A stretch of 64,000 nucleotides of DNA from Pagrus major (lineage: Eukaryota > Chordata > Actinopteri > Spariformes > Sparidae): the NCBI RefSeq assembly GCF_040436345.1, contig NC_133223.1, forward strand, positions 16,235,613 to 16,299,612, in the 5' to 3' direction. The notes under the pieces were generated by a model. It was not told where the DNA came from. It did no database searches and was given only the letters and a program-made list of their open reading frames with translations. Each line of letters starts with the position of its first letter. Position 1 is the first letter of the stretch. Below are positions 21,677-34,939 of the stretch, one piece after another. Both the position numbers and the translations under genes were made by a program.

Positions 21677-23114
21677 TAGAGATGAGCACCTGATAGGTCT
21701 TCCTGTCACAGGACAAGGCAAGCACAAATAGAGCGCTGTTCTCCCAGCTAATGCTGTATCAGCCGGCGAAACTGCCTCGATGCTGTGCGCTGGAATGCCT
21801 ATTAAAAGTTTATCTTGTCTGAGCAAAGAGCAGAGCACTCGACTGTTTGTAGAGACTCAGTTTGTTTGAATAAGAGCGTTTGAATGCTTGAGATGTTTGT
21901 GATGCTTTATAGAAAAGAAATGTGTGATGAAGACACATCTTCGTTATGTTCAAGCCATTAATCTCTGCAGTAAAGCACAACTCAAGCTTGCTTCTTATAG
22001 CAGTTTTCATTGTTTTAGGGCACATGTACATGGAAAATCACTTTTGACACGCATTTCTTTTTTTTTTTTAAATGAAAGAATCTGATAGAAAATACAAGAT
22101 AAGACTTTTTAATTTGATATGAAACCCTTGTGAAAATGGCAACTTTGTTTTATATCATGACTTCTCCTTGTCAGTGCCATTGTACAAAGTGTTTGTCGCT
22201 CTAATAGTTCTTGGCACATCAAATAGAGAGCACATGGAAACGCTGGTTCCACATCACATCAAACCAGCAGGCTGCCATCTTTATGCGCCTAATCGATTAT
22301 CATTGCTTTCCTCCACGTATAAACGCTAGATTGAGCAGTTAGAATCAGGTTTAGGATGTTTATTATGACAGATGAGCAAGAACCAATGTAATCCTTTCAG
22401 ATGTTAGTGTGTACATTCAGAATCATGTAAAACGCGCAACATTTTAAGACCATCTTGTATATTAAAGATAAATTGGAGGCATCTGACTCTAAAATGTGTT
22501 TGTTTGTGATTAGAGATGCCAAAAATATGTTTCGAGACAACGGAGAAAGTAACATGCGCGCTTCAGCCCACACAGTCATATTGTTGCCCGCTGTGCGACA
22601 CACTCGTGCACCTCTCTCTGTTCTGACATAAGAAACAGTGTCTCCTTGTCTCTGATGCTTTGACTGCTAGATACAACAGTGTTGGACAGGAGATGAGAGT
22701 TCAGTATGCTAATTGACGCTGAAGCTTTTAGCAACACATTGCCCATGTATTTTATGTACTTATGTAAATGTATACACATATTTTGGAATCTGTCCTGCTG
22801 GATTCTTCTTCAGATTTTGTGCTTAAGAAAAGACTTTAAAAAAAGAAAATCATATTACATTTTAATGGCACTTTTGATGGCTTTAATTTTTTATTTGTGC
22901 AATTAAAGCTGGGGTTGGTAAGATTGGATAAACAAGCAAGAGCAAGATAAGCATCTAAATAAAAACATCCCTCCAGGCCTCCCTCCAGAGCCACTCCTCT
23001 GGGCAATACCAAACTTTTTAAGTTTGATACAATGCCAATACTAATCATTTTGTAAATGATAAGAAAAGAAAAAAGAAAGAAAAAGATCATTACACTTAAA
23101 TCACATGACACATA

Positions 23115-23590
23115 GCCTTGTTATGGCTTGAGTTTTTGGTTTGGTCATTTCCTGTTTTCATTTCTGTTTCAAGTTCTGTCCTCATGTGTCATGTTTTGCT
23201 TTTCATTTCCTCCCTTTGTCTGTTTTGCTGCCCTTTTTGCTCCTCACCTATCAGTAATCACCCCATGTGTTTTTAAGTCCTTGTCTTCCTTTCTCGCTTT
23301 GTCAGTTCGTCTGTTCTGTTGGTCATTAAGCTGCTGTTTCTGTTTCTGTTCTGTATGCCTGTGTCACTCCTGTTCCTTGATTTGTACCCTTTGGGTTTTT
23401 GTAATTTTTTGACTTTTCATTCCTGGATTTGCCCCTGTCTACTTCCCCTGTTTTTTGATTACGTTCATATCTTTTTTTGTATCTTTTTGATTTTGTATTG
23501 TTTTGAATCAGTGTATTATTAAAGCTCGCTTTTTGTTTCTACCTGCCTGCCTTTTTGTGTCTTGTGTTTGGGTCCCTTTTTGTTTAAACT
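23115..23590 (+). repeat. Interspersed repeat family A, copy 1
   Basis: A T-rich plus-strand element with GTCATTTCCTGTTTTC near the start, TTTTTAAGTCCTTGTCTTCC in the middle, GGATTTGCCCCTGTC, and a tail TGTCTTGTGTTTGGGTCCC. The same order recurs at 61680-62245 and inverted at 55030-55490. Apparent open frames in it are shadows of the biased composition. Confidence 0.7.
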
Positions 23591-25783
23591 TTAAGAAGCC
23601 TATTAATAAGTTAAAATTATAACTATAAAAAATAACTGAATAACAACTGTAAAATTATTATTATTTTTTTAAACATAACTCATTACTATGATTAAAATGT
23701 AAAATATTGCCAGAATTTGAAGGTCGCTCCAAACAAGTGTGGGGCTGCATATCAACAGAGTAACTGTCTGCTGAGAGTCGGACAACAGTGTGTATAGCTG
23801 GAGCATTTTCACATCTTACTGGAGGATTTATTTTTGACAAAACCAGAGGTGGCTGTTGAAAAGACAAACCAAGGTGGTTTTGGTGAGTCTTACTTTGTTT
23901 CTGTTGATTTGGTATGAGGTGTGTTTTACAAGGAGGTAATGAGGCAACTGGCCTCCCACTTGCTTGGTAAGGAAATATTTCCTTTCTTGAAACTCGGTTA
24001 CCATTTGTGCTACTTGGTTATCGACTCGTCTGTCACTTCCACTGTGGCTCACTTGTTCTTTGGGTGAGAGTTAGCTAGCTGCTAAACAGCAGGCTCTGGG
24101 GCTGTGCACTGTGAGCACAGCACATTGATGTCATGGCTAACCATATCCAATTACCTCATGTCTCACTCACATGTAAGAAACCACCTAACATCAGCTATCA
24201 AAATGAACGTTAACATAACGGAAGTTTTGGCTGCACTTTCTCTGCCATTCTCGTGTTACTAGCTCACCTCACCTAGGCTTGCGAAAGACTCGAGTCATGC
24301 GGCACTGAGGCAGGTACAGGTAGACAGACAGGTAGCCTGTCCAATCATTTGATGGTTGGATGGGCTTATTAGAAGCCTGTGACGTTTAGAGGAGCCAGAT
24401 TTTTTTTGGGGGGTATTTGATTTTTTGATTGCTGTATGGATGTTAAGAGATTTTCTTTAAATATAACAAAATGCTTCTAGAATAACTTATCAGCCGGTAG
24501 CTGACTTTATGGAAATCCGAGGTTTGCATGGTGCAGCAGCACACGCCATCAGACCCTTCTGTCAAATACTAATTTGCGTCAAATGCTGTCAAATGCTCCA
24601 GTCTCATTCGTCATTGTAAATGCCAGCAGATAATCAACAAATGGTGCAGTGCTATCATGTCCCCAGCAGTAAAAGCTAACAACTGCCAGATGACACTGAC
24701 AGAATCATGCTCTGGTATTCAGAGACAGGTGACGTCAGTGTCAACATCGGCGAGAGCGGGTGTCTCAGACCTTTTTAGTAATCTCTCTACACACACTGCT
24801 CAGATAGGCTCCCCACGGTGCTGCCCAGACTCCCCAGACTGTGGATTTAATTAAACAGTGTGAAATTAATTAATCAGTGGGGTGGCAGGTAAAAGGACTC
24901 CTCACTGGAACTGCTCACACAACCAAGACAAGCATTTCATGTGCGCTGACAGTTATTAATTTGCTGTATGTTTTCTACGAGTGTTTCTATATAGAGATGC
25001 TGAAATTCTGGGAGATTAAAAAGCTTGGCATGGGAAAAAAGCCATGCAAATTATCAAAATAACAGCCCCCGAAAATCAAAGTGTAAACCTGTGTTTGATC
25101 TGTTCTATCAATTAATTAAAAATTTCAGTTCTGTATAATAATATGGTGCAAATTAGATGGAAATGAGATAAAATATTCATTTAGTTATCTGGGGAATCTG
25201 CCTGGAGGGCTTTTTAGTCTTCAGTCTGGCTCAAAATGCTGTCCATATGGCAATTATGTACAGTAGTGTTGCAGGAGGATTGGTCTGATGCCTACTGGCA
25301 GAGAGGAGCCTGCCTGTGACAAACTGCTGCTAGGATCTGATGTGAGTTGAGGGAGATAATGAGGCTGTTGTAAGCCTTAAGTATAGAGCCTGCCCCCGGG
25401 GTGGCATATCCAAGGGCTCAGGCTCCCTCATTGTTGCACGTGCAGCAGAGGATTAAAAACACATTTACTTTTTTCTCATAAACTTTGTCTGTACTTCCCA
25501 CAACTCTTTGGACAACTTCTGCTTTCATGTGGCAAGCCTCTTGACATTGCTTTGTGGAGGAGCACGATTTTTTTTTTTTTTTTACGGTGTGTAGATGTGA
25601 AGTCTTGATTTGATTCTGCTTTGAGCTATCTATAGCTCTTTTTATGCACCCCACCAGAGGATGCGTATGTTCTGGGGTACAACCTAAGGTGACTGAAGTT
25701 TTGACAAATGCCACATTGTGATAGAGAATCTTTTAATATTGATCCCATTGGCAGGGCTTTCAAGTTAAATTTGAGTGACAGGA

Positions 25784-26145
25784 TTAAAGGTGCAGTTGTA
25801 GTTTTGGGGGAGGAATTTTAACTGGATGCAAAATATCTTCATTGACTGATTTTCTAAGCATAAACAAACTAAAAAACAAACTTTATTTGTTTTCATGACC
25901 TTAAAGAACAGCACAGTTTCATACTGTTTTACTTTGTTTATATTTGGCGGACCCTGCCACCTTTCTAGCTTCAAACAGTGTTCTGGGGACCTTGTTTTAC
26001 TCTGACAACAGCTTGTTTATTCAGTTAATAATAAATTAATAATAAAAAAATAAATATTCCTGAATTTGTATTATTAATAGTTATACTGTAAATATTAAAA
26101 TTCTGAGTTTGAATTTCTTCTCCAAAACTACATAGTGCCCCTTGA
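25784..26145. mobile_element. Miniature transposon family B, copy 1
   Basis: It starts TTAAAGGTGCAGTTGTAGTT and ends with AAAACTACATAGTGCCCCTT; the ends are inverted relatives. It shares GGCGGACCCTGCCACCTTTC and CAAACAGTGTTCTGGGGACC with copy 3 at 37237-37523. The right-hand TTAA is lost. Confidence 0.7.
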
Positions 26146-26403
26146 CAGAAAAAAATGAGGTGGTATGATGTGTCGTTGGGTAGACAGCATCTCCAGAGAG
26201 AGCCCACCTCTTGTGAGGACCTCTTGACATCCTTCTGCAGGTTGGAGGCCTCCACCACACTAACTGTCACACATACAGCCTGTCCCCAGAAAAACAATGG
26301 TGCAAATTCCAGCACTGTGTCCAATTTAGACCTACACCGCACTACAGGTTTTCTATTTGAGTGTAACAAGGACACCACGCAACCAAGTGCAATACACAGT
26401 AAC

Positions 26404-26423
26404 AAAAAAAAAAAAAAAAAAAA
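26404..26423 (+). repeat. Poly-A run
   Basis: About 20 A residues. No retrotransposon body is recognisable immediately upstream. Confidence 0.8.
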
Positions 26424-29156
26424 TCCCTGCAGTGTGTGCAGAGTAATTGAGTCACTGAGGACAATCGCTATAATGTTTCACGACCGAGAAAGTGTGACTA
26501 ATGAAATGCAGGTAGGTCTGTAGACGTATTTACAGTTTTAACTAAGTGAAGTAAACAAGACAGACTTCCTCACACAATACCAGCAGGCATTTAATTAATG
26601 GCCATTTGGGGCCTGCATACTAAATAGGAGAGTGAGAGACTGAGCGAGAAAGAGAGAGAGAGAGGGAGAAAGAGCCATGTGGGCACAGCAGCCAATGGCA
26701 AAGAAACTTCAGAGAGACCTGCAAATAGAAGGCAGAGCCAGACTACTGGGCAGAGCTGCAAGTGGTCACTCAACCATGGGATTAAAAAGCATTTAAGCCT
26801 TGTACCAGCCCCCCACCGCCCCACCCCGCGCCTTTCGTCCAGCTATGTTATTTCTGACCATTCAGGAGAACAGAAGAGACAAATGTTCAGAGCCCGGGTT
26901 GTTATTGCTGGTGCAAAACTGCGGGGTTACAGGTTTTTTTTACCACGCCAGCATCTATAAGTGTACCGCAGTGTTTTCTTGCAGAAAAACATAATGAGCC
27001 AGGCTAAAAGGGTTTCTGTGTTCTGGTTAAGGTGCAAAATGGACTGTCACTACTGTTTATTTCATTCATGTCTGGATGTAATGGAAAACATGCAATCAAA
27101 TGTAGGACACGTTTACTAGAGTGGTTCGCTTCACACTCCTATTCACACTTCTAATGCCCCTTGGGCAACAACAGGCAAATTTATGACAGGGTATTGACGT
27201 ATTTATAGGGAGCTACAGTGAGTGCATGAGCTTGATTAGTACAAATCAGTACCACAGTATAAATCACCAGCTACTGTGTCCCAAATGTATTGTGCTGAGT
27301 GTTGGTGCCAAGAGGATGTTGGTGAAAGAGCTTTTGATTCGGTGGTCACCGGAGCACCACCACACCACACCCTGCCTGACTGTGCTTGTTTTGATGGGCG
27401 ATGATGAAAGCACAGGTGGATGCAAGAAAAGCTCCCCTCCCTCGGCTGCTGTGGACTCCTCCTCTGTGGTTTCCTATTAGCGTGGGAGAGGAGGTTTGCA
27501 GTCTGGCTGCTGGGCGCAGTGGGTCAGTGCTCACAAAGCTCTGTTTGTTCCCTGGCCTGCAGGGCTCCCAGGGTAAGCTTGGCTCCAGAGGGGAGACAAA
27601 CAAAAAGGCACCACTGTCTCACACACTGAAGCTGCTCCCCAACACATTCGTCTTTTCTGCTCAATGGGGGTACATTTCTCTTCTTAGGAGAGGAATGGCA
27701 AAAGGAAACAAGTTTTTTAGAAACAGGGCCTCGGGATAACAAAACTGCTGTTGTTCTGAGCTATGTATTTTTTCTTAGTTTAAATGCCATTTTGAGTTGT
27801 TGCTTGTGGTGATGTGTTTTTTTCCCTTTTGCTTTGTGTTTTTCATCTCCTTTTGTCTTGCTCAGACTCTGAGCTCTTTGTCTTGTGCTGCTGTATCAAC
27901 ATATTCCGAGTGAAACCCAAGGAAACCGCCACCAGCAACAGGCACATAACACATCGTATTTACATTTCAGCTGCAGTTGCTAACTTTAGAGATATTATAT
28001 AAAGCCTTGTTGGACCGCATCTGGCGCAACTAAGATACCAAAAGGTGTCTCAATTAATTAATAATTCCAAGGTATCTCACACGTCCATATGTCTGCTTGT
28101 GATTTCTAAGGATGAAATAAAGTGCAGGGTGCTCTTACAGCTGCTGTCAGGTCAGACGTTCACTGTTGTGCTGCAATCTGCAGTCCAAGTATAACTCCAT
28201 TATTGAGGGGACTTTAAAATGGGAGCTGTGTGACACACAGCAGGATGATTTAGTTTAATGACCATGGCAGTGACAGTGCTGTGATGGAAATTGGACTCCC
28301 CCTGCAAATTTACATCACTTGAGGGTACTTGGGGCTCTTTTAGCGGCTGCACTCCAGAGCACGAGCCATCAGGAGGTCCTGGATATGTCATGCTTGTCAC
28401 CTTCCTTTAAGTGCATCTGCAGACGTGGGAGAGGGATTAATATTATATAGCCTACGGAAGCACAGAGGCCGTCTTATCAGCACTGCAGATGTGATAAGCA
28501 CCTCTACCCCCACGAAAAAACCAGGAAAGATCTCCAAGCAAAGAGACAAGCATCTCTTTGTGTTGTTCCCTCACACTGCTTCAGAGTTTCCAATGCGGCT
28601 TTAGTGGCAGATATGGTGCAATTTCACATCTGTTGTAATTTGATGTGCCTGGATCACCCTCTGTGAAATCGTCTTGATCGCAACATGGCTCCTTTCAATT
28701 ATTTAGAAAGTTGGCATATGGCTTTAGAGATAGTAATCTGATTTCTTTTGATTTTGAGGTATTGAGAATAGCTTACGCCACAAGCCCCAGTAACAGCTGC
28801 GCGGGGGGAAAAAAAAGCCCGTCTCTGTGATCATGTCATTTGGTAGCTTAGCATCTACTCTCCTTTCTTTTCACTGAAGGAAAAAAAAAGATTAATTTAT
28901 TTAACAGAAAATGTCACTTCTATGGAAATATTTTCCATCATTGCCATGACACCCATCTCACATTAGTCCACATCAATGCAGATGTCAGTGTGCACAAATT
29001 GCATTGCCCTCAAACTGATTCTGAGCTGTGAATGGAAGTTATGGCAACCATTGCTGTCACTTCAGTTTTATCAAAAAAGCACCCAGTGGAACCATGGAAA
29101 CAAGATGTGACACAAAAAAACATCTACATCAAAGCCAGCATATACTGTAATTAGAA

Positions 29157-29162
29157 TTTATT
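29157..29162 (-). terminator. Possible polyadenylation signal of cnmd
   Basis: AATAAA on the minus strand about 440 nt past the cnmd stop codon; the first canonical hexamer I find downstream. Confidence 0.4.
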
Positions 29163-29598
29163 GAAGCCTACTCAGTCAGAAAAGGTACATGATCCGCTCA
29201 GCCCTTGGATTCAGTCCCATACCTTCCATTAAACACAGTACAGTGCATTAAGCCTGGGTATTACATGATGCAAAAAAAACAAACAAACAAAAAAACCCCC
29301 CGAATGGGCTCATTTGTGAGTATGTTGCTACAAACGGGAATATGCCATTTATGTGTTCCAGTTTTACTGTATGAAAAGAAATGGTGCATGCATGCAAAAA
29401 GAAAGCACATGTTTAAATGGAAAATATATTTGTCATATCAGAAAATCATAATATCCATTTCATGCTAACAGGCATAGCTCTCTGCTAGTCAAACTCAGAA
29501 AATAAATATCTGCATGCATAATGAAATAAGAGACCTTGGGGGTCTTTTGGAGGAAAAAAAAAAAAAGATATGTTTTCTCACAAGTGTAGCGTGTTTTC

Positions 29599-32500
29599 TT
29601 ACACAACACCCAAAATGCGTGCCACCCACCAGCGACACGGCATAATGACGCGGCAGGCTACCTGGCATCCTCTGTAGTTGTAAGGCCAGGGCCAGTAGCC
29701 GCGCAGAGGCTCGCAGATCCTCTGACAGTGAGTGTAGCTGCGTTGGCATTCTGAGCAGCAGATCCCCTGGTGGTCTAACATGGTGTCAAAGGTCATGGCG
29801 CCTTCCTCTCCGGCCGCTCCGCTGCGCTGCAGTTTGGAAGCAATGTTAATTTTCGAAGGGGATCTTTTTTTTCTAAATTTACACTCATTTGCAAGTCAGA
29901 TGTTTTTCAAAAAAAAGAAATCCTCTCATCCTTCCAAACATGTGACTACGCTTCTCGAAGGCAGCATGAATTTTTATAACCAATGGGAATTTTCACTTCA
30001 GTTCATAAGTTCATCAATATGGAATGGCAGCTGTTACCCCTGTGACCTGTAATTATAGCAACTAATATGACACCCACTCAACAGCAGCAGCCGCAGCAGC
30101 AGCCGTATACAGTAAACTCACAGCTGACTAAATTCAGGTTAACACTTCTATTTCTGTGAGAGCACATGTTTTAACAAGGCTGGTATGGGATGTTATGCAG
30201 GAGAAGTGTTGACAAACAGAGAAACTTCACTTCATAATGTTACTTTGAGGGTTGCTTCAGGGCTCAGTGTATGCCTCTTGGTAGTTAATCAAAAATTCAC
30301 CAGCTCTGGAGCTTGTTTATCATAAACAGCATTGTCGATGAAGTTGGCACTCACATGGTAGGGGTTTTCGGGATTGTACGCTGACCCCGCAGTGGACTGT
30401 CCTCCCTCCTCTTCCTCCACAACTCTGGAGGTGCCCTCCTCTGCTTGACTCACCGGGTCCCTCTCCTCGGCAGCTGCCTCCATCTCCTCCATGTTAAACT
30501 GCCGTTTGGCTCGCTGTGTGTCTCTCTTTCCCCTCTCCCCATCTGTTACAGCAGCCACAAGAGGCAAGAGTATTGGGTCAACATCCACAAGGCGCCGTAC
30601 ACGTCCTCAGAGCTCAATCCTACATAGCTGGGGCTGTCTCTCATGTCCTGAATTATTAAATTAGCAGCAGTGATTTCAGGCAGTCTTGCATATTTCAAGA
30701 TCATTCTCTTTTGATACAAGAGCCGGAGCTGTTTTTGGTGTACGGCTCTAAATGGAGTGTATGTTCAAGATGTTCAAGTGTTTCAACAACTTCTCAGAAT
30801 CAGGATTTTACAAGTGTGTCAGCAGATAAGCAGGGCAACTAAGACATGAATAAACTATGAAGGAACGGACAATAATTCAGATGAAATAGACTTGTACTGT
30901 AGTTCGCAACCTTTTTCTCTAATGTATCCAGCCCTGTCAGATCAAGTGAAGGATGCTGTCATTAGATAGGCTATAAACTGGATCTTATTATTTCTTTAAA
31001 GGTGCTATTTGTAAGAAAAGTTGATTTTTGAGTCTCATTCCCAACTCGTCAAAAAGTGACGCTTTGGGATTGTAGGATGGGTAGGATGGTGCATGCAAAC
31101 TAGCTAGCCCCAGCTGTCCCAGTCCAAAAATCCTGTGCTAGCGGTGTAAGCAATAACGCTCACACACAAGTATCGGCCCCCATGCAGGGGTGACTGTTAC
31201 AGCATAAGGGGGCAATTGTACCCGACACACATAATGCCTTCATATAAATACCAATGACCATAATAAACTCCCAAGAATACAGATATTGTTAAAACAATTT
31301 TAGTCATTATACAATTAAAGGTGTAATATCTAAGAATTGGCCACCTGCAGAATTCAAACTCAAACAAATGTAGCATACCACCTGGAGTAACTGCTGATGC
31401 TAACTGTTTGCTGCTCTTAGCTAGTTAGCGCAGTTAGCCATGTAGCTAGTGGTCCAGTCGGTGTCGGTGCTGTTTACATCGTTAGCACTGGAGCTTCAAA
31501 CTGCAGGTTATTCTTGTTGTTTCTTCACATTCTGGTGATAATTTGAGTTCATTTTTAAATATTTCAAATTACAATTATTCATATAGCATCTGTTTCAGGT
31601 TATGGATAAACGGTTAAAAAGCAGTAAGCAGAAAATTAGCTACTCCTTGGTCGTCACTGTCACCTGCTATCTTTAAAGGTGCACTACGTAGTTTTGGGGA
31701 GGAAATTTTAATCAGATGAGAAAAATCTTTATTGATTGATTTTTATGACTGGTTGATATCAATAAACAAACTTTCCTCAAGGGAGAACACAATTTCATAC
31801 TGTTTTACTTAAATAAATATTATTAAGTTTGTGTTATTACCTAATTAATGTTGTAAATATAATGTTTCTGAGTTTGATTTCCCCAAAACTGCATTGTGCA
31901 CCTTTAAACCTCTCTGCTTGCATGAAGTGAGCAATGCAATGTTCACGTGTTACAGCTGACTCATTAAGTAGATATACACACAGATTAGTTGAGCTTCGCT
32001 TCAATCTTTCCAATAACCCCTTGGTAACTGCAGAAGTACCCTCTGAAAGACAAGTACCCCTGGTTGGGAATCACTGAAATAGACCACGTTCTTTGACAGC
32101 AGAGTAGTTTTGTAGACGGGGTGAATCAATAATTGCCAGAAAGAAGAGAAGAAATCAACCTTTAGGATAGATAGGTTGGAGCCAGTAAATGGGAAGTTCC
32201 CCGCAAAGACCCAGAATTTTGTCGCTCAGGAAGCTGGTGTCCTTCAGCGGCTGCTCCGCTGCAACCCATATGAGGAACTCCTCATCAAACCTCACTGGCA
32301 TGGTTTCATCTGTCTGGCAGGAAGAAACAGATAATGTCCTTGAATCACTGAGAAATGACAGTTTTAAAAGCAAGCAGCAGATCCTCTGTAATTTCTTTTT
32401 TTTTTTTTTTTCCCAATTCTCAACGTTCTCTGTCAAGTAGTGTGCATATACCAGGTCAAACATCAACGAGGCTTTGTTGTGAGCTCCCATGTGTGGAAGG

Positions 32501-33684
32501 CTGGCTTTGATTTGGGATTTTATATAGCACTTGTCTCCTCCAAAGAAGCGGATTCCGGTTATTCCCTGCACCAAATCACAGAGATGCCATGTTTACACTC
32601 ACAGCTTTGCTACTTTGCTAAGCACACACAAAGTCTCCGCTGAACTACCTCAGGAAGAGAGAACAAGGACAAACTCACTCACAATTTGAAAGTCATGAAT
32701 CTCCACAGCCTCCTCAGCTCCACTCCCAGTCTTAAATCGCTCCAGGTTGTTGTCAGAATCAATTTCCACGGAACCGTCCCTCACCTCCCCATTGATGTTC
32801 ATACTGTAACGAACATTATAAACCTGGCAGCAGAGTGGAACGTTAGAATGACTGATTAGTCGAGTTATGTAAATCACACTGTGGCAGACACAATAGAAGT
32901 GATACAGAGAAAAACAAGCTTCCCCTGCGCCGTAATTGTCGGTGTTGCTTCTTCTGCAGAAATCCTGTGTAGTTTAAGCACACTGAGAATTGAGCAAAAC
33001 ACCACAGGGGATGCTTTTGCAGACCTTGAAAGGAATGTCTGCCCTACAGGTGAGCTCAATAAGACACAAATAAACATTACACTGCCTCGTAGAAGATGGA
33101 GGAGAGCAGCAGCAGCAATTTATTAAGTTTGCATGCATTGTAGGCAGAATTAGATGCAATTTCACGGCCTGAATTGTGATGATGAATATGATTATTGATA
33201 GGATTAGAGGATTTTCTAATCTACTTTTCATTTCCTACCAAAAGCATCCTAAAGCCTCCCTGCATTCACTCCACATATCTGTTATTGAAAGGGCACTGCA
33301 GCGTAATCCTCAGTCAACACTTACATTTTTATCGCTGGCTTTCCACAGGTAGAGAGCAGCCATGGATGCACACAACATCAACACGGCGCCAACAATAAGA
33401 GCCACAGCTCCGAATCTCAGGAGGCGACTGACTGCAGCAGAGGTCGGCGTGCTTTGTTCCTGATCAAAGTTCACATTCAGACGATGCAAAGTAAGACACA
33501 CTCAATGGTAACCAGGACAACTGATAAAGTTCCTGGAAACCTTAAGAGTTTTATTCACGCATCATGGATGTCATTTATATTTCTAATCAAATAGTTTTTA
33601 AGCCCGTCTTACCGGAGGCGTGCAGTGTTCGAAACAGCCAGATCCATGAGTGGTATTTTGGACTTTTTCCATCCCCTCTCTCAT
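29599..33684 (-). CDS. cnmd: Chondromodulin-1 (leukocyte cell-derived chemotaxin 1)
   Basis: Seven coding exons, all phases fitting: 33684-33613, 33459-33325, 32823-32683, 32565-32452, 32313-32160, 30542-30355, 29826-29599; about 343 residues (human 334). It is a type II membrane precursor whose cleaved C-terminal part is a secreted cartilage factor that blocks angiogenesis and supports chondrocytes. Seen: a membrane segment in exon 2 (FGAVALIVGAVLMLCASMAA), a BRICHOS domain across exons 3-5 with its two Cys (GGDKCYIK, GLCGELP), a furin-type RAKR in exon 6, the linker motif NPENPYH, and the Cys-rich end (SYTHCQRICEPL, WPWPYNY, CRVIMPC, WWVARILG). ATG 33684-33682 is followed by a second in-frame ATG at 33672-33670; either could start. 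A long acidic linker (VVEEEEGG) is unlike human. It lies next to pcdh8, as in human 13q14.3. Confidence 0.95.
31315..31460. repeat. Partial miniature element in cnmd intron 5
   Basis: TTAAAGGTGTAATATCTAAG followed by TTGGCCACCTGCAGAATTC and TAGC-rich blocks resembles the left part of the element at 10054-10661. No matching right end seen. Confidence 0.45.
31673..31907. mobile_element. Miniature transposon family B, copy 2 (most intact)
   Basis: A 235-bp element in cnmd intron 5. The left end TTAAAGGTGCACTACGTAGT and the right end ACTGCATTGTGCACCTTTAA are inverted copies (TTAAAGGTGCAC exactly), with TTAA on both sides. The interior is AT-rich and non-coding. Confidence 0.8.
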
Positions 33685-34842
33685 GATGTCCTCTATAATT
33701 CCTCCACTAATGCTGCTGCCTCTCTGTGGAGAATCAGGTTATCCAGCAGGAGGCTTTTTGACGCCTGAGTGCGAATGACGTACAGTCGATATAAATTCTT
33801 TGAGCTAAATTCTTCATCTGAATGTTACCTGTAGGTCCAGGTTGTACCTAAAGCAAGGTGGCCATCCTGCGGTACCAAACTAATGCTAAAGACTTTTGAA
33901 GCAGCTCAGCAAAGATTGTCCTGGGTTAAAGGCAGTGATGTAATGGTCGGGAGAAAGGTTATGAACTGACCTTTCAGTCAGCGTTAGTAGAAAAACATAG
34001 AAGTGCTCTGCTGGAATGTGAATAACAATAACATTTTTTGCCACTCCACTCCATCTCAGAGGTAAATATTGTACTTTTTGCTCCACTACACAGTTTTAAT
34101 TACTATGGTTGCAGAGGTGGCAAAAGTCCACACATTCTTTGCTCAAGCAGAAGGACTCTGGTAAAAGTATAAGCACTGATTCTACGTCTTTACTCAAGCA
34201 AAAGTGAGAAAGTACAGGCTCTGAAATGCACTCACAGTATAAAAGTAAAACGTGTCCCTCTGAAGGACATTTCAACTGGCCATTTCTGTGCAAAGCTAAC
34301 TGAAGCTCATGTAATTGAAAGGCTATCAAACTTAAAGGTAGAATTAGTAGGATTTTGTCTGAGCTGTCCCTAAATGCACCACAAAGATAGTTGATTGTTG
34401 AGTCTCATTCCCAGGAAGTCAAAAACTAAAATTTGGGGTTGGTAGCGGTGTGAGTAATCGATAATTGATATTTCGCTTCGAATGCAAAAAACTAAAGCAT
34501 TAAGCCTTTTTTGAAAGTGTAAGGAGTAGCAAGTACAAAAGTAAAGTAAGAGTAAAAGTAAAAAGTTGTCAGAAAACTAAATACTCAAGTAAAGTACAGA
34601 TACCTTAAAAATCTACTTATGTACATAACAAAGTATTTGTACTTTGTTACTTCCCTTCTCTGCATAGTTGTTTTTCAATTACAGGTTTTCATACCCTTCC
34701 TGTGCATGAAAACCATGTATCTCCAGATGTGTTGATTTTTAATGTTTGTGATAAACTGACTGACTAAGTGTTTCTTTACGGGTGGAGAAAATGATCCTAC
34801 TTCTTCGGCTAAATAAACTATTTCTAACCCCCATGGATAAGC

Positions 34843-34939
34843 TGGAAAATGCATCTTTTTTCTGACATCTTGAAAATTTGACTTTTTAGACTCTAAAAAG
34901 TCAAATTTTCAAGATGTCAGAAAAAAGATGCATTTTCCA
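34843..34939. repeat. Perfect 97-bp palindrome (48-nt arms, 1-nt centre)
   Basis: The left arm 34843-34890 and the right arm 34892-34939 are exact reverse complements around a single C at 34891. The sister repeat copy at about 46035-46110 has the left-arm region once and no inverted copy, so the right arm was added locally. Confidence 0.97.

Larger units (their letters stand above)
20940..29150. other. Intergenic region between ednrb and cnmd
   Basis: No credible exons. It contains a G-rich tract (21616-21676), an interspersed repeat (23115-23590), a partial miniature element (about 23690-23880), a TTAA element (25784-26145), a poly-A run (26404-26423) and short GA repeats. Unique sequence at 28020-29150 has no repeat character and could hold control elements; nothing in the bases proves it. 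Confidence 0.5.

Noticed and set aside
34843..34939. Palindrome as a microRNA precursor
   Set aside because: Perfect arms with a one-base loop are unlike miRNA hairpins, and the sequence is a recent fold-back inside a repeat.
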